From: Propionibacteriaceae bacterium
GTDB taxonomy: Bacteria; Actinomycetota; Actinomycetes; Propionibacteriales; Propionibacteriaceae
DNA: 34,538 nucleotides
Assembly (NCBI GenBank): GCA_031266665.1
Contig: JAISAO010000102.1
Span: 1-34,538, forward strand
Direction of reading: 5' to 3'
Part shown: positions 8,401 to 13,470 of the stretch, in pieces
Layout of the letters: every line of letters starts with the position of its first letter
Numbering within the stretch: the first letter of the stretch is position 1
Position numbers and translations under genes: made by a program
The notes under the pieces: generated by a model
What the model was told of the DNA's origin: nothing
What the model saw: the letters and a program-made list of their open reading frames with translations, nothing else
Database searches by the model: none

Positions 8401-8879
8401 CCCTGCGCCGGGCGGCGGCCGACCACGGCCTGGCCGTCCGTCCCGGCGCCGGCCCCGGCCGGCTGATCGAGGACCTCTACGCCGCCTTGGTGGAGCCGGC
8501 CACCGTGGCGCCCACCTTCTACACCGACTTCCCGGCCGAGACCTCCCCCCTGGCCCGCCCCCACCGTTCGGTCTCGGGCCTGGCGGAGCGCTGGGACCTG
8601 GTGGCCTGTGGGATGGAGCTGGGCACCGCCTACAGCGAGCTGACCGACCCGGTGGAGCAGCGGCGGCGTCTGATGGACCAATCTCTGCGCGCCGCCCACG
8701 GTGACCCCGAGGCCATGGAGGTGGACGAGAGCTTCCTTGAGGCCTTGGAGTTCGGCCTGCCCCCGACCGGCGGCCTGGGGCTGGGGGTGGACCGGCTGGT
8801 GATGCTGCTGACCGGGGCCAATATTCGTCAGACCCTGACCTTCCCCTTCGTCCGCCCGGTCCCGGGGCGCCGGGGATAG
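5448..8879 (+). CDS. lysX: Bifunctional lysyl-phosphatidylglycerol synthase / lysyl-tRNA synthetase LysX
   Basis: A 1143-aa protein, close to the 1172 aa of Mycobacterium tuberculosis LysX. It makes Lys-tRNA and transfers lysine to phosphatidylglycerol, lowering the negative charge of the membrane and raising resistance to cationic peptides. Domains in order: a disordered Ala/Arg/Pro/Ser tail (1-65), membrane helices (about 70-290), the DUF2156 transferase domain (about 300-620, with DKSVLFTEDHKAAVSYRVV and LSLNFAMFRETF), an OB-fold (about 700-775, MTAVGRIVGRRRHGGVAFLD), and a class II synthetase core. The core has motif 2 FEIGRNFRNEG near 891 and motif 3 GLGLGVDRLVML near 1109. ATG 5448 overlaps the esterase stop by four bases. 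All expected domains are present, so it should be functional. The housekeeping lysS presumably lies elsewhere. Confidence 0.95.
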   Translation: MTAPARPSAQGRPAASASSTAPARPTARGRPAVADSPSARPSVPARPSPSGRHPASPGRPARHWQEQAPLWLGRWLQLVAVTLVLVALPWAFVPDQVYWAASYFALLGLTPEPFIFNALLLGLVGAAAKRRKRGVVVFIVLFEIPVALTAGMMLVLLDLTGPPDWGAVALDGAAGLVALGLIGLVLACRQQFSARLSPANWRAALAALLGGVVTAVLAGGIYTELRPGGLESPHQGWLWALLGAVGLFPNVVLADDVGIWPQPAVLLVTSISAAGLLAAVLILVRSAQRQRLLSRADELEVRRLLAESKTEDSLAYFATRRDKSVLFTEDHKAAVSYRVVGGVALASGDPLGPGQHWGEAVAHWLKTMRSFGFRPAATSTSEAAADCYARHGLRSLVMGEEAILRTDGHTARDLLADKELAAARRRVRRAGYRARVRRQADCSPDELALIARLADDWRQGGPERGFSMALSRVGDPTDGQAVVVTAHDRFDQMMGLLIFAPWNRDGLSLDVMRRHPAAVGSVTEFMVTALVARAEELGVTRLSLNFAMFRETFVAGARAGAGRLLRAQRALLMVASRWWQLDSLRRANEKYHPLWRRRLLNWERGLSLLRVGAAVARAEGFLPGPRWRPEAEAVTPEFCRQVAALEAVRAEAEPKRPAAVAARRRKAATLAEAGVELYPAAVPTSCGPAQVLADGSVWDGREMTAVGRIVGRRRHGGVAFLDLLDLAERRTRLQVIASADRTVRYRELGRLDLGDIVSVSGRLGHSRTGWPSLIGDDWRLAAKSLQPLPGQCAGRRRPAGRRLPRHVELACDSAAADLIVARSKAVGALRQGLLQAGYLEVETPILQAVHGGANARPFRTHINAHHVDLSLRIAPELALKRLVVAGFPQVFEIGRNFRNEGVDASHNPEFTAVEAYCAWADYQTMRRLARELIWAMAVAVHGRPVALAPDGTTLDLDQPWPQVTVCRAVSQAVGVEVSPDGDPAALRRAAADHGLAVRPGAGPGRLIEDLYAALVEPATVAPTFYTDFPAETSPLARPHRSVSGLAERWDLVACGMELGTAYSELTDPVEQRRRLMDQSLRAAHGDPEAMEVDESFLEALEFGLPPTGGLGLGVDRLVMLLTGANIRQTLTFPFVRPVPGRRG

Positions 8880-9052
8880 CCCGGCGCAGGGGATAGCTCC
8901 CCGTCCTCCCCGGCTCGATGGCTGGGGGACGTCAGGGATCGGGGGTGAGCCGGATGGCTGGGGAGCGGCCCGGAGTGACGGCGACCGGTTTCGGGCCGCC
9001 GCCGTTCCGGGTGGCGTTGGGCCTTCCGGCGAGCCGTCGGGGCGGTCGCCGC

Positions 9053-9117
9053 CGAGCCTCAGCCCAGATCCACCGATTTTCGACCACCGAACGGCCCATC
9101 AGTGGATCAAGGCTCAG
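9053..9117. terminator. Imperfect inverted repeat between convergent lysX and lexA, possible bidirectional terminator
   Basis: GAGCCT...GATCCAC on the left is mirrored by GTGGATC..GGCTC on the right around a centre of about 28 bases. The left arm contains the 15-base repeat shared with 3923-3937. It lies just beyond the lexA stop and 174 bp after lysX, where a terminator for both genes would be expected. There is no U-run, so the terminator role is uncertain. The rest of the gap (8880-9052) shows GC-rich short stems and no gene. Confidence 0.35.
9063..9077 (-). repeat. 15-base intergenic repeat, copy 2
   Basis: Reverse complement of 3923-3937. Here it forms part of the left arm of an inverted repeat, which copy 1 does not obviously do. 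Confidence 0.6.
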
Positions 9118-9860
9118 AGCCGACGCAGGACGGTCACGACCTTGCCCAGGATAGTCGCCTGATTGCCGTCGATGCGGTCATAGGCGGGGTTCTCCGGCAG
9201 CAGCCACACCTGGTCGTCGGTCCGCCGGTAGGTCTTGACCGTGGCCTCGTCGTCCAGCAGGGCGGCCACGATCTCGCCGTTGACAGCCTCCGGCTGGGAC
9301 CGGACCACCACCAAGTCGCCGTCGCAGATGGCGGCGCCGGTCATGGAGTCGCCCTGGACCTGGAGCATGAACAACTGGCCGTGGCCGACCAGGCGTTCGG
9401 GCAGGCTGAAACGGTCTTCGACCTCCTCGGTCGCCAGGATCGGCCGCCCGGCGGCGATGCGGCCGAGCAGGGGGATCGTGACCTGGGGTCCGCTCAGGTC
9501 CGGGGCTGGGTCGCCGCCGGGCCGGAGCGCCGTCGAGGGGGTCTGGCCGGCTGGCGGGTCCGGCCAGACGATCTCCATCGCCCGGGGCCGCTTGGGGTCG
9601 CGGCGGATGAAGCCGCGAGACTCCAAGACCTTGAGCTGATGGGCGCCGCTGGACGAGCTGGCCAGTCCGACCGCGTCGCAGATCTCTCGGATGGTCGGCG
9701 GATAGCCGCGCTCCGCCACCGCTTGTTGGATGACTTCGAGGATGCGGCGTTGGCGCGGGCTCAGACCGTCGGCCTCGGCGAACGGCTTGACCCGGCCGAT
9801 GGCGCGGCGGACCTCACGGTTGGTCGGTCGGCCGGGCCCGCGCTTGGGGCTGGTTGTCAT
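9114..9860 (-). CDS. lexA: LexA, SOS regulon repressor
   Basis: A 248-aa repressor that shuts off DNA-damage genes and cleaves itself when bound to RecA filaments. Winged-helix domain at about 33-95, with [33 protein letters not shown] and a wing ending [16 protein letters not shown]. The self-cleavage site is Ala137-Gly138 in GRIAAGRP; the catalytic pair is Ser172 (QGDSM) and Lys209 (TVKTY). All are intact. The start ATG has no Shine-Dalgarno sequence and sits six bases after TAGGCT, so the mRNA appears leaderless. A LexA box overlaps the -35, giving autoregulation. It is divergent from a small SOS gene and near nrdR, a familiar actinobacterial neighbourhood. Confidence 0.97.
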   Translation of the reverse strand: MTTSPKRGPGRPTNREVRRAIGRVKPFAEADGLSPRQRRILEVIQQAVAERGYPPTIREICDAVGLASSSSGAHQLKVLESRGFIRRDPKRPRAMEIVWPDPPAGQTPSTALRPGGDPAPDLSGPQVTIPLLGRIAAGRPILATEEVEDRFSLPERLVGHGQLFMLQVQGDSMTGAAICDGDLVVVRSQPEAVNGEIVAALLDDEATVKTYRRTDDQVWLLPENPAYDRIDGNQATILGKVVTVLRRL

Positions 9861-9866
9861 GGGCTC

Positions 9867-9907
9867 AGCCTAGCCTGGAATCCCAGATCAATCAAACACC
9901 TGTTCGA
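9867..9907 (-). promoter_or_regulatory. lexA promoter with overlapping LexA box
   Basis: Reading leftward: LexA box TCGAACAGGTGTTTGA (9907-9892), one mismatch from the actinobacterial pattern TCGAAC-N4-GTTCGA; -35 TTGATT (9895-9890) overlapping its end; a 17-base spacer; -10 TAGGCT (9872-9867); then six bases to the lexA ATG. LexA bound here would block polymerase, so lexA represses itself. Confidence 0.8.
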
Positions 9908-9961
9908 GATTGGCCCGGCGGCCGTCTCAGGCCTGTGCTGGACTGGGACCAATGAGACGAA

Positions 9962-9977
9962 TAGAACTGGCGTTTGA
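9962..9977 (+). promoter_or_regulatory. Weak second LexA-like half-matched box
   Basis: TAGAAC-TGGC-GTTTGA keeps the spacing of a LexA box with two mismatches from TCGAAC-N4-GTTCGA. It lies between the two stronger boxes in the lexA divergent region. It may be a low-affinity auxiliary site or chance. Confidence 0.3.
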
Positions 9978-10010
9978 TTTCTGGAACAGGTTGTGCTAAG
10001 AATAGAGTAT

Positions 10011-10026
10011 TCGAACAATCGTTCTA
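10011..10026 (+). promoter_or_regulatory. LexA (SOS) box upstream of the small SOS gene
   Basis: TCGAAC-AATC-GTTCTA matches the actinobacterial SOS box at all but one base. It ends 19 bases before the ATG at 10046. A possible -10, TAGAGT at 10003-10008, would put the transcription start inside the box, so LexA should repress the gene tightly. Confidence 0.85.
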
Positions 10027-10045
10027 AGGCAAGAGAGGGGAAGCC

Positions 10046-10579
10046 ATGACGGCGTTCAAGTGGGAAGTCGGCTCGGCCGAGGGTGTGGGCGCCCCCGTCG
10101 GGCGACGGTTCGTCCGGGCTAACAACCCGGTCCGGGGGACGATCGCCCCGGCCCGGCCCAACCGGTCAGTCGTCGGTCCGGCGCCCCGGCTGGCGCCCGA
10201 TCCCGGATCGGGCGACGCTCAGTTGTCGAACGACTCGGCTCGGGCGGGCTGGCGCGACTCGGCTCGGGCGGGCTGGCGGCGGCGCCGCCGTTTGACCAAG
10301 GTCCAGTCCGTCGGCGCGCCGATCCCACCGCCGGCGCAGCCGTGGGACGCCGCTGGCCCGGCCGATCAGCGCTGGACCAGGGCTCGGCCGGCCGCGCGGT
10401 CGGCGGCGCTGGCTTGTCGGGCGGCCGAGGTGGCGGGCGGACTCGGCGGCGGTCAGGCCTGGGAGTTGACCCGGCGGGGGATGGCGCTGGTCTTGATCGG
10501 CCTCGGAACGCTGTTGACCGGCGCCGCCGCCACCCTGGTTTGGGGCCTCGTCAGCCTCCCCCCGGTGGTTCCACTCTGA
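10046..10579 (+). CDS. Small SOS-controlled membrane protein, DivS/ChiZ-position gene lacking a LysM domain
   Basis: A 177-aa protein. Residues 1-140 are a basic, Ala/Arg/Pro-rich cytoplasmic stretch with no recognised domain. One membrane helix follows at about 146-169, after the motif LTRRG, and the protein ends eight residues later. In many actinobacteria the gene divergent from lexA and near nrdR encodes an SOS-induced cell-division suppressor (DivS in Corynebacterium, ChiZ/Rv2719c in Mycobacterium), usually with a membrane helix and a C-terminal LysM domain. Here the position, LexA box and helix are kept, but there is no LysM. I searched the next bases in the other frames and saw no detached LysM. 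Residues 63-78 are a perfect repeat DSARAGWR x2. The ATG follows GAGAGGGG. A division-inhibitor role is inferred from context. Confidence 0.72.
   Translation: MTAFKWEVGSAEGVGAPVGRRFVRANNPVRGTIAPARPNRSVVGPAPRLAPDPGSGDAQLSNDSARAGWRDSARAGWRRRRRLTKVQSVGAPIPPPAQPWDAAGPADQRWTRARPAARSAALACRAAEVAGGLGGGQAWELTRRGMALVLIGLGTLLTGAAATLVWGLVSLPPVVPL
10232..10279 (+). repeat. Two tandem 24-bp copies inside the SOS gene
   Basis: Copies at 10232-10255 and 10256-10279 differ only at the last base. They encode DSARAGWR twice, in frame. A recent duplication is likely. Confidence 0.9.
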
Positions 10580-10741
10580 CCGGCCCTCGACCGCGGACAG
10601 ACGACGAGGTCGAAAATTAGGCGCGGTCGGTGGCTCTGCTATGACCGGACTTCGACCGCAGACGGCGGGGCGGTGTGGCGCGGTGGTGAGATGTCCGTCT
10701 GTCAGGCTGGACGTCTGTCTGTCGGGCTGTTCGAGGGACTG

Positions 10742-10747
10742 TACCCT
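10742..10747 (+). promoter_or_regulatory. Candidate -10 for leaderless TM2-protein transcript
   Basis: TACCCT lies seven bases before the ATG at 10755; there is no Shine-Dalgarno sequence. The -35 is not clear. Confidence 0.4.
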
Positions 10748-10754
10748 GAACCCC

Positions 10755-11633
10755 ATGACTGATCAGAACGCATGGCCCCCAGCCGGGGCCGAGCCTCAAT
10801 CTCCCGAGTTCGCCGCCCCGACCGGACCCGGAGGCGCCCCCGGTTCGGCCGCCGGAGCCGACTTCTGGTCCGCCCCCTCGGTCGCCTCGGCCCCGTCCGC
10901 TCCTTCGGTCGCCTCGGTGCCGTCCGCTCCTTCGGTCGCCTCGGTCCCGTCCGCTCCCTCGGCCCCGGCGTCCACCCCGCCCTATGGCGGTTATCAGCCG
11001 GCCCTCGGGACGACCGGCAGCGCTTATCCGGCCGCGTCCAGTGCGACCGGCGTGGGGTCCGGCCAGTCGACTGGTTATGGCCAGGCGGCGGATTATGGCC
11101 AGTCGACTGGTTATGGCCAAGCGGCGGATTATGGCCAGTCGTCTGGTTATGGTCAGGCGGCCGGTTATGGCCAGTCCGTGCCGCCGGCGACGGCCTACGG
11201 TCAGACCGCCGGCTACGGCTCAGCCGCCGGTTACGGACAGCCTTACGCCCCGGGGGAGACGCCGTCCTATGGCTCGGAACCCCAGTGGCCGGCCTACGGC
11301 CAGTCCGGCTACGGCCAGACCGGTCAGCCGGCCTACGGCCAGGCCGGCCAGTCGGTGGTTTACAACCCCCAGGCCGGCGCGGTCTACATCCCCGGCGCCA
11401 AGTCGAAGATGGCGGCCGGCCTGCTCGGCATCTTCCTCGGTGCCTTCGGCGTCCACAACTTCTACCTCGGCCATGTCGGCAAAGCCGTCGCCCAACTCCT
11501 CATCACCGTGCTCTCCTTGTTCATCTTGAGCCCGGTCTCGGCTATCTGGGGCTTGATCGAAGGCATTCTGATCTTGGTCGCCCAACCCGGGACGCCCGCC
11601 TCCCGCGATGCCCGGGGCGTGCCACTGATCTAG
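10755..11633 (+). CDS. TM2-domain membrane protein with long tyrosine-rich low-complexity tail
   Basis: A 292-aa protein. Residues 1-75 are rich in Ala, Pro and Ser with repeats of PSVASVPSA. Residues 105-205 are a GYGQ-type region with about sixteen tyrosines, including 12-residue repeats of the form GYGQAADYGQST. Residues 215-278 form a TM2 domain: basic KSKMAAGLLGIFLG, the family motif GAFGVHNFYLG, and a second helix ending ILILV. The function of TM2 proteins is unknown. The start is ATG 10755, after a -10 at 10742; upstream in-frame starts lie before that promoter. The stop codon falls inside the left end of a 165-bp inverted repeat. The convergent neighbour also has a Tyr/Pro/Gln-rich tail before membrane helices. 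Confidence 0.85.
   Translation: MTDQNAWPPAGAEPQSPEFAAPTGPGGAPGSAAGADFWSAPSVASAPSAPSVASVPSAPSVASVPSAPSAPASTPPYGGYQPALGTTGSAYPAASSATGVGSGQSTGYGQAADYGQSTGYGQAADYGQSSGYGQAAGYGQSVPPATAYGQTAGYGSAAGYGQPYAPGETPSYGSEPQWPAYGQSGYGQTGQPAYGQAGQSVVYNPQAGAVYIPGAKSKMAAGLLGIFLGAFGVHNFYLGHVGKAVAQLLITVLSLFILSPVSAIWGLIEGILILVAQPGTPASRDARGVPLI
10873..10970 (+). repeat. 27-30 bp tandem repeats encoding PSVASVPSA units
   Basis: Three to four degenerate copies of a unit built on TCGGTCGCCTCGGTCCCGTC-type sequence, in frame with the TM2 protein. They encode its Ala/Pro/Ser-rich N-terminus. Confidence 0.75.
11070..11180 (+). repeat. 36-bp tandem repeats encoding tyrosine-rich GYGQ units
   Basis: About three copies of a 36-bp unit containing GGTTATGGCCAG and GATTATGGCCAG, in frame. 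They encode 12-residue units with two tyrosines each. High identity between copies suggests recent expansion and possible length variation between strains. Confidence 0.85.
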
Positions 11634-11793
11634 ATGGTTAATTCCAAGGGCTGGGCGATGGATTCGCGCTCAGACGGCGGGCCGGCAAGGAAGAGGAGAG
11701 AGGCGATGTGTGGCATCGCCGACCGACGATGACGCCGCCGGCGTGTCGTCTGAGCGCGAGGACGAGCCCATGGCTTGGAATTAATCATCTAGA
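11629..11793. repeat. 165-bp nested inverted repeat (MITE-like or bidirectional terminator)
   Basis: Outer arms 11629-11648 and 11774-11793 (TCTAGATG.TTAATTCCAAG) match at 19 of 20 positions. Inner arms TCGCGCTCAGACG (11664-11676 and 11747-11759) are perfect over 13 bases, then GCCGGC (11681-11686 and 11737-11742), and a central hairpin GGCGATG/CATCGCC (11702-11720). The ends each carry CTAG, which could be a target duplication. The TM2 stop codon is inside the left CTAG. No protein is encoded. The element lies between convergent genes, so it may be a small non-autonomous mobile element, a terminator for both genes, or both. Confidence 0.7.
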
Positions 11794-11890
11794 CACCGGG
11801 GCCGGCGACGGCTCGGTGGCGGGCGAAAGGCGACCCAAAACGCCCGCCGACAACAGTCGACGGGCGTCGGGCCTCACTGCAGCGGTTGGC

Positions 11891-12469
11891 TCACTTGAGC
11901 AGTTTGAAGCCGCCGATCAGCGGGAGCGGCTTCATCTGCCCCTGGGCGGCGTTGACGATGCCCATGATCATGAAGACCAAGACGGCGATGCTGGCCAGAC
12001 CGAGGATTGCGGACAAGAACCCCAGGCCCGCCGCCGAGAGGATCTGAACAATGATCGACAGGCCGATCCCGGCGATGCACAAGGTCAAACCCTGATTGGT
12101 GTGGAAGCGGGCGAAGGGGGAGTTCTTGGCCGCCAGCAGGGGAATCAGGACGAGCAGGCCGAAGTAGGCCAGAACGGCAAAGGCCTTGTTCTGCTGGGCG
12201 TCGGCGGCGGGGTTGCCGTAGGCGTTGGCGTAGGGCGGCACCACCTGGTAGGGCTGGGCGGGTCCTTGGTAGGGCTGCTGGCCGTAGCCGGGGCCGGTCG
12301 CCGGGGTGTAACCCTGGGTGGGCACGCCGTAGCCGGGCGTCGCGGCTGGGCCCGGTGTGGCGTAGCCCTGGTTCGGCACGCCGTAGCCGGGCGCGGGCTG
12401 GTCGGGTTGAGGCAGCGGCGGCAGGTCGAAGGGCGAGCCGGGCTGTCCGGGGTCGGGATTCTGGGTCAT
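11891..12469 (-). CDS. DUF4870-type membrane protein with Tyr/Pro/Gln-rich tail
   Basis: A 192-aa protein. Residues 1-90 are rich in Pro, Gly, Gln and Tyr with repeated PGYGVP.QGY units. Residues 95-192 hold three hydrophobic helices, with KAFAVLAYFGLLVLIPLL, a central KNSPFARFHTNQGLTL and a last helix VFMIMGIVNAAQGQ. The pattern of a helix, then FARFHxNQGL, then two helices fits the DUF4870/Tic20-like family, whose function in bacteria is unknown. The ATG at 12469 follows GGAGG nine bases upstream; longer in-frame starts lie within the minisatellite DNA and are rejected. It converges with the TM2 gene across the 165-bp inverted repeat. The shared tail type suggests these two neighbours may act in the same membrane process. 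Confidence 0.85.
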   Translation of the reverse strand: MTQNPDPGQPGSPFDLPPLPQPDQPAPGYGVPNQGYATPGPAATPGYGVPTQGYTPATGPGYGQQPYQGPAQPYQVVPPYANAYGNPAADAQQNKAFAVLAYFGLLVLIPLLAAKNSPFARFHTNQGLTLCIAGIGLSIIVQILSAAGLGFLSAILGLASIAVLVFMIMGIVNAAQGQMKPLPLIGGFKLLK

Positions 12470-12602
12470 AGTGTGTCGCCTCCAGGTGGTCTTGGACGGC
12501 ACCAGGCTAGCGTGACTAGCGCTTGGGACGCGCCACTGGACACTGAACGCGCCGTCAGAGCCGTCGCCGCCGTGGACTCGCCGCCATTTTGGATCCGTCG
12601 TC

Positions 12603-12747
12603 GTAGCCCCGGACGCGCCACCGAGCACCGGACGCGCCACCTGGCCCCGGACTCGCCATCGAGCCCCGGACGCGCCACCTGGCCCCGGACTCGCCGTCGA
12701 GCCCCGGACTCGCCGTCGGGTCCAGGACTCGCCGTCGAGCCCCGGCG
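12603..12747. repeat. 19-bp minisatellite, about seven and a half copies
   Basis: Units start at 12603, 12622, 12641, 12660, 12679, 12698, 12717 and 12736 (partial). The typical unit is CGAGCCCCGGACTCGCCGT, with variants GCGCCAC at the end in alternating copies. The units are directly adjacent, so this is not a CRISPR. Looser copies extend upstream to about 12525. It sits between the nrdR promoter and the DUF4870 start. Confidence 0.9.
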
Positions 12748-12811
12748 GGCGGCGACACGCCGGGGCGCGACCGGCCGGTAGAAGTTGACGTCGGCCGCCA
12801 GACCGCTAGTA

Positions 12812-12827
12812 TCACTACATCTAGTAG
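12812..12827 (+). promoter_or_regulatory. NrdR box 1
   Basis: TCACTACATCTAGTAG contains CTACATCTAG, which fits the NrdR consensus core CwAtATaTwG at eight of ten positions. Its centre is 32 bp from the centre of box 2, a spacing typical of NrdR box pairs. It lies upstream of the nrdR -35 region. Confidence 0.75.
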
Positions 12828-12843
12828 TCACGGCGCTGTAATT

Positions 12844-12859
12844 TCCCAATAGCTTGTGG
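12844..12859 (+). promoter_or_regulatory. NrdR box 2
   Basis: CAATAGCTTG followed by TG fits the core CwAtATaTwG with two central mismatches. It is within the spacer of the nrdR promoter, just before the -10 TATACC (12861-12866). With box 1 it predicts that nrdR and nrdJ are repressed when dATP and ATP load NrdR. Confidence 0.65.
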
Positions 12860-12860
12860 C

Positions 12861-12866
12861 TATACC
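12861..12866 (+). promoter_or_regulatory. Candidate -10 of the nrdR-nrdJ promoter
   Basis: TATACC, with TGTAAT (12837-12842) as a poor -35 eighteen bases upstream. It would give a leader of about 27 bases before the GTG at 12900. Confidence 0.45.
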
Positions 12867-12899
12867 TTGGCTGACAAATATCGAGGCATCAGGAGAAGC

Positions 12900-13406
12900 G
12901 TGCATTGTCCCTACTGCCGCCACGGCGACTCGCGGGTGATCGACTCGCGGGTGGCCGATGACGGCGCCACCATCCGGCGGCGCCGTCAGTGCCCGGAGTG
13001 CGAACGCCGCTTCACCACCGTCGAGCAGACCCAACTGGCGGTGGTCAAGCGTTCCGGAGTGGTTGAGCCCTTCGCCCGGGAGAAGGTCGTCCAAGGCGTC
13101 CGCAAGGCCTGCAAGGGCCGGCCGGTGTCCGATGCCGACCTGGCCCGACTGGGCCAACAGGTGGAGGAGGCCATCCGCCAGTCCGGCCAGGCCGAGGTGC
13201 CGAGCGAGACCATCGGGCTGACCATCTTGGGTCCCCTGAGCCAACTCGACGCCGTGGCCTATCTTCGCTTCGCCTCGGTCTATCGCCACTATGAGTCGGC
13301 GGACGACTTCGAGCAGGCCATCCACCAACTGAGGGCCGACCGGCCAGACGACGATGCCGTCCGAGATGGCGACCGTCCGGCCGACGATGTCCGAGCCGCG
13401 CCGTAG
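12900..13406 (+). CDS. nrdR: NrdR, ribonucleotide reductase repressor
   Basis: A 168-aa regulator that senses dATP/ATP and represses ribonucleotide reductase genes. It starts with the zinc ribbon: HCPYC near the N-terminus and CPEC at about 34-37, followed by RRFTT. The ATP-cone domain follows (about 49-139), with [20 protein letters not shown] and a final [12 protein letters not shown] Pro/Asp/Arg-rich tail of about 25 residues follows the usual end. GTG 12900 is chosen because AGGAGA lies directly upstream and the protein then begins exactly as NrdR proteins do; the ATG at 12867 would overlap the promoter. nrdJ follows after 64 bp and is very likely in the same operon. Confidence 0.95.
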   Translation: MHCPYCRHGDSRVIDSRVADDGATIRRRRQCPECERRFTTVEQTQLAVVKRSGVVEPFAREKVVQGVRKACKGRPVSDADLARLGQQVEEAIRQSGQAEVPSETIGLTILGPLSQLDAVAYLRFASVYRHYESADDFEQAIHQLRADRPDDDAVRDGDRPADDVRAAP

Positions 13407-13470
13407 GCTGCGTCCCGCGACCAGACCAACCCAAACCCAGAGACCGTAGAGACCAGAAAGGCGTCCTCCC

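Larger units (their letters stand above)
12470..12899. other. 430-bp region between DUF4870 gene and nrdR: minisatellite and NrdR-controlled promoter
   Basis: This divergent gap has no credible gene. The left part holds the DUF4870 ribosome binding site and degenerate GGACGCGCCAC-like units. The middle is a 19-bp tandem array (12603-12747). The right part (12812-12866) carries two NrdR boxes and a -10. Open frames across the array are by-products of the repeats. Confidence 0.7.

Noticed and set aside
10580..10754. Detached LysM domain after the SOS gene through a frameshift
   Set aside because: No frame in this stretch encodes a LysM-like pattern.
12603..12747. CRISPR array
   Set aside because: Units are 19 bp and directly adjacent with no spacers, and no cas genes are nearby.
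12867..12899. Upstream ATG as start of nrdR
   Set aside because: It lies right after the -10 box and adds 11 residues not seen in NrdR; GTG 12900 has AGGAGA and begins at the zinc ribbon.
13407..13470. B12 riboswitch before nrdJ
   Set aside because: The 64-bp gap is too short and lacks the conserved B12-box.
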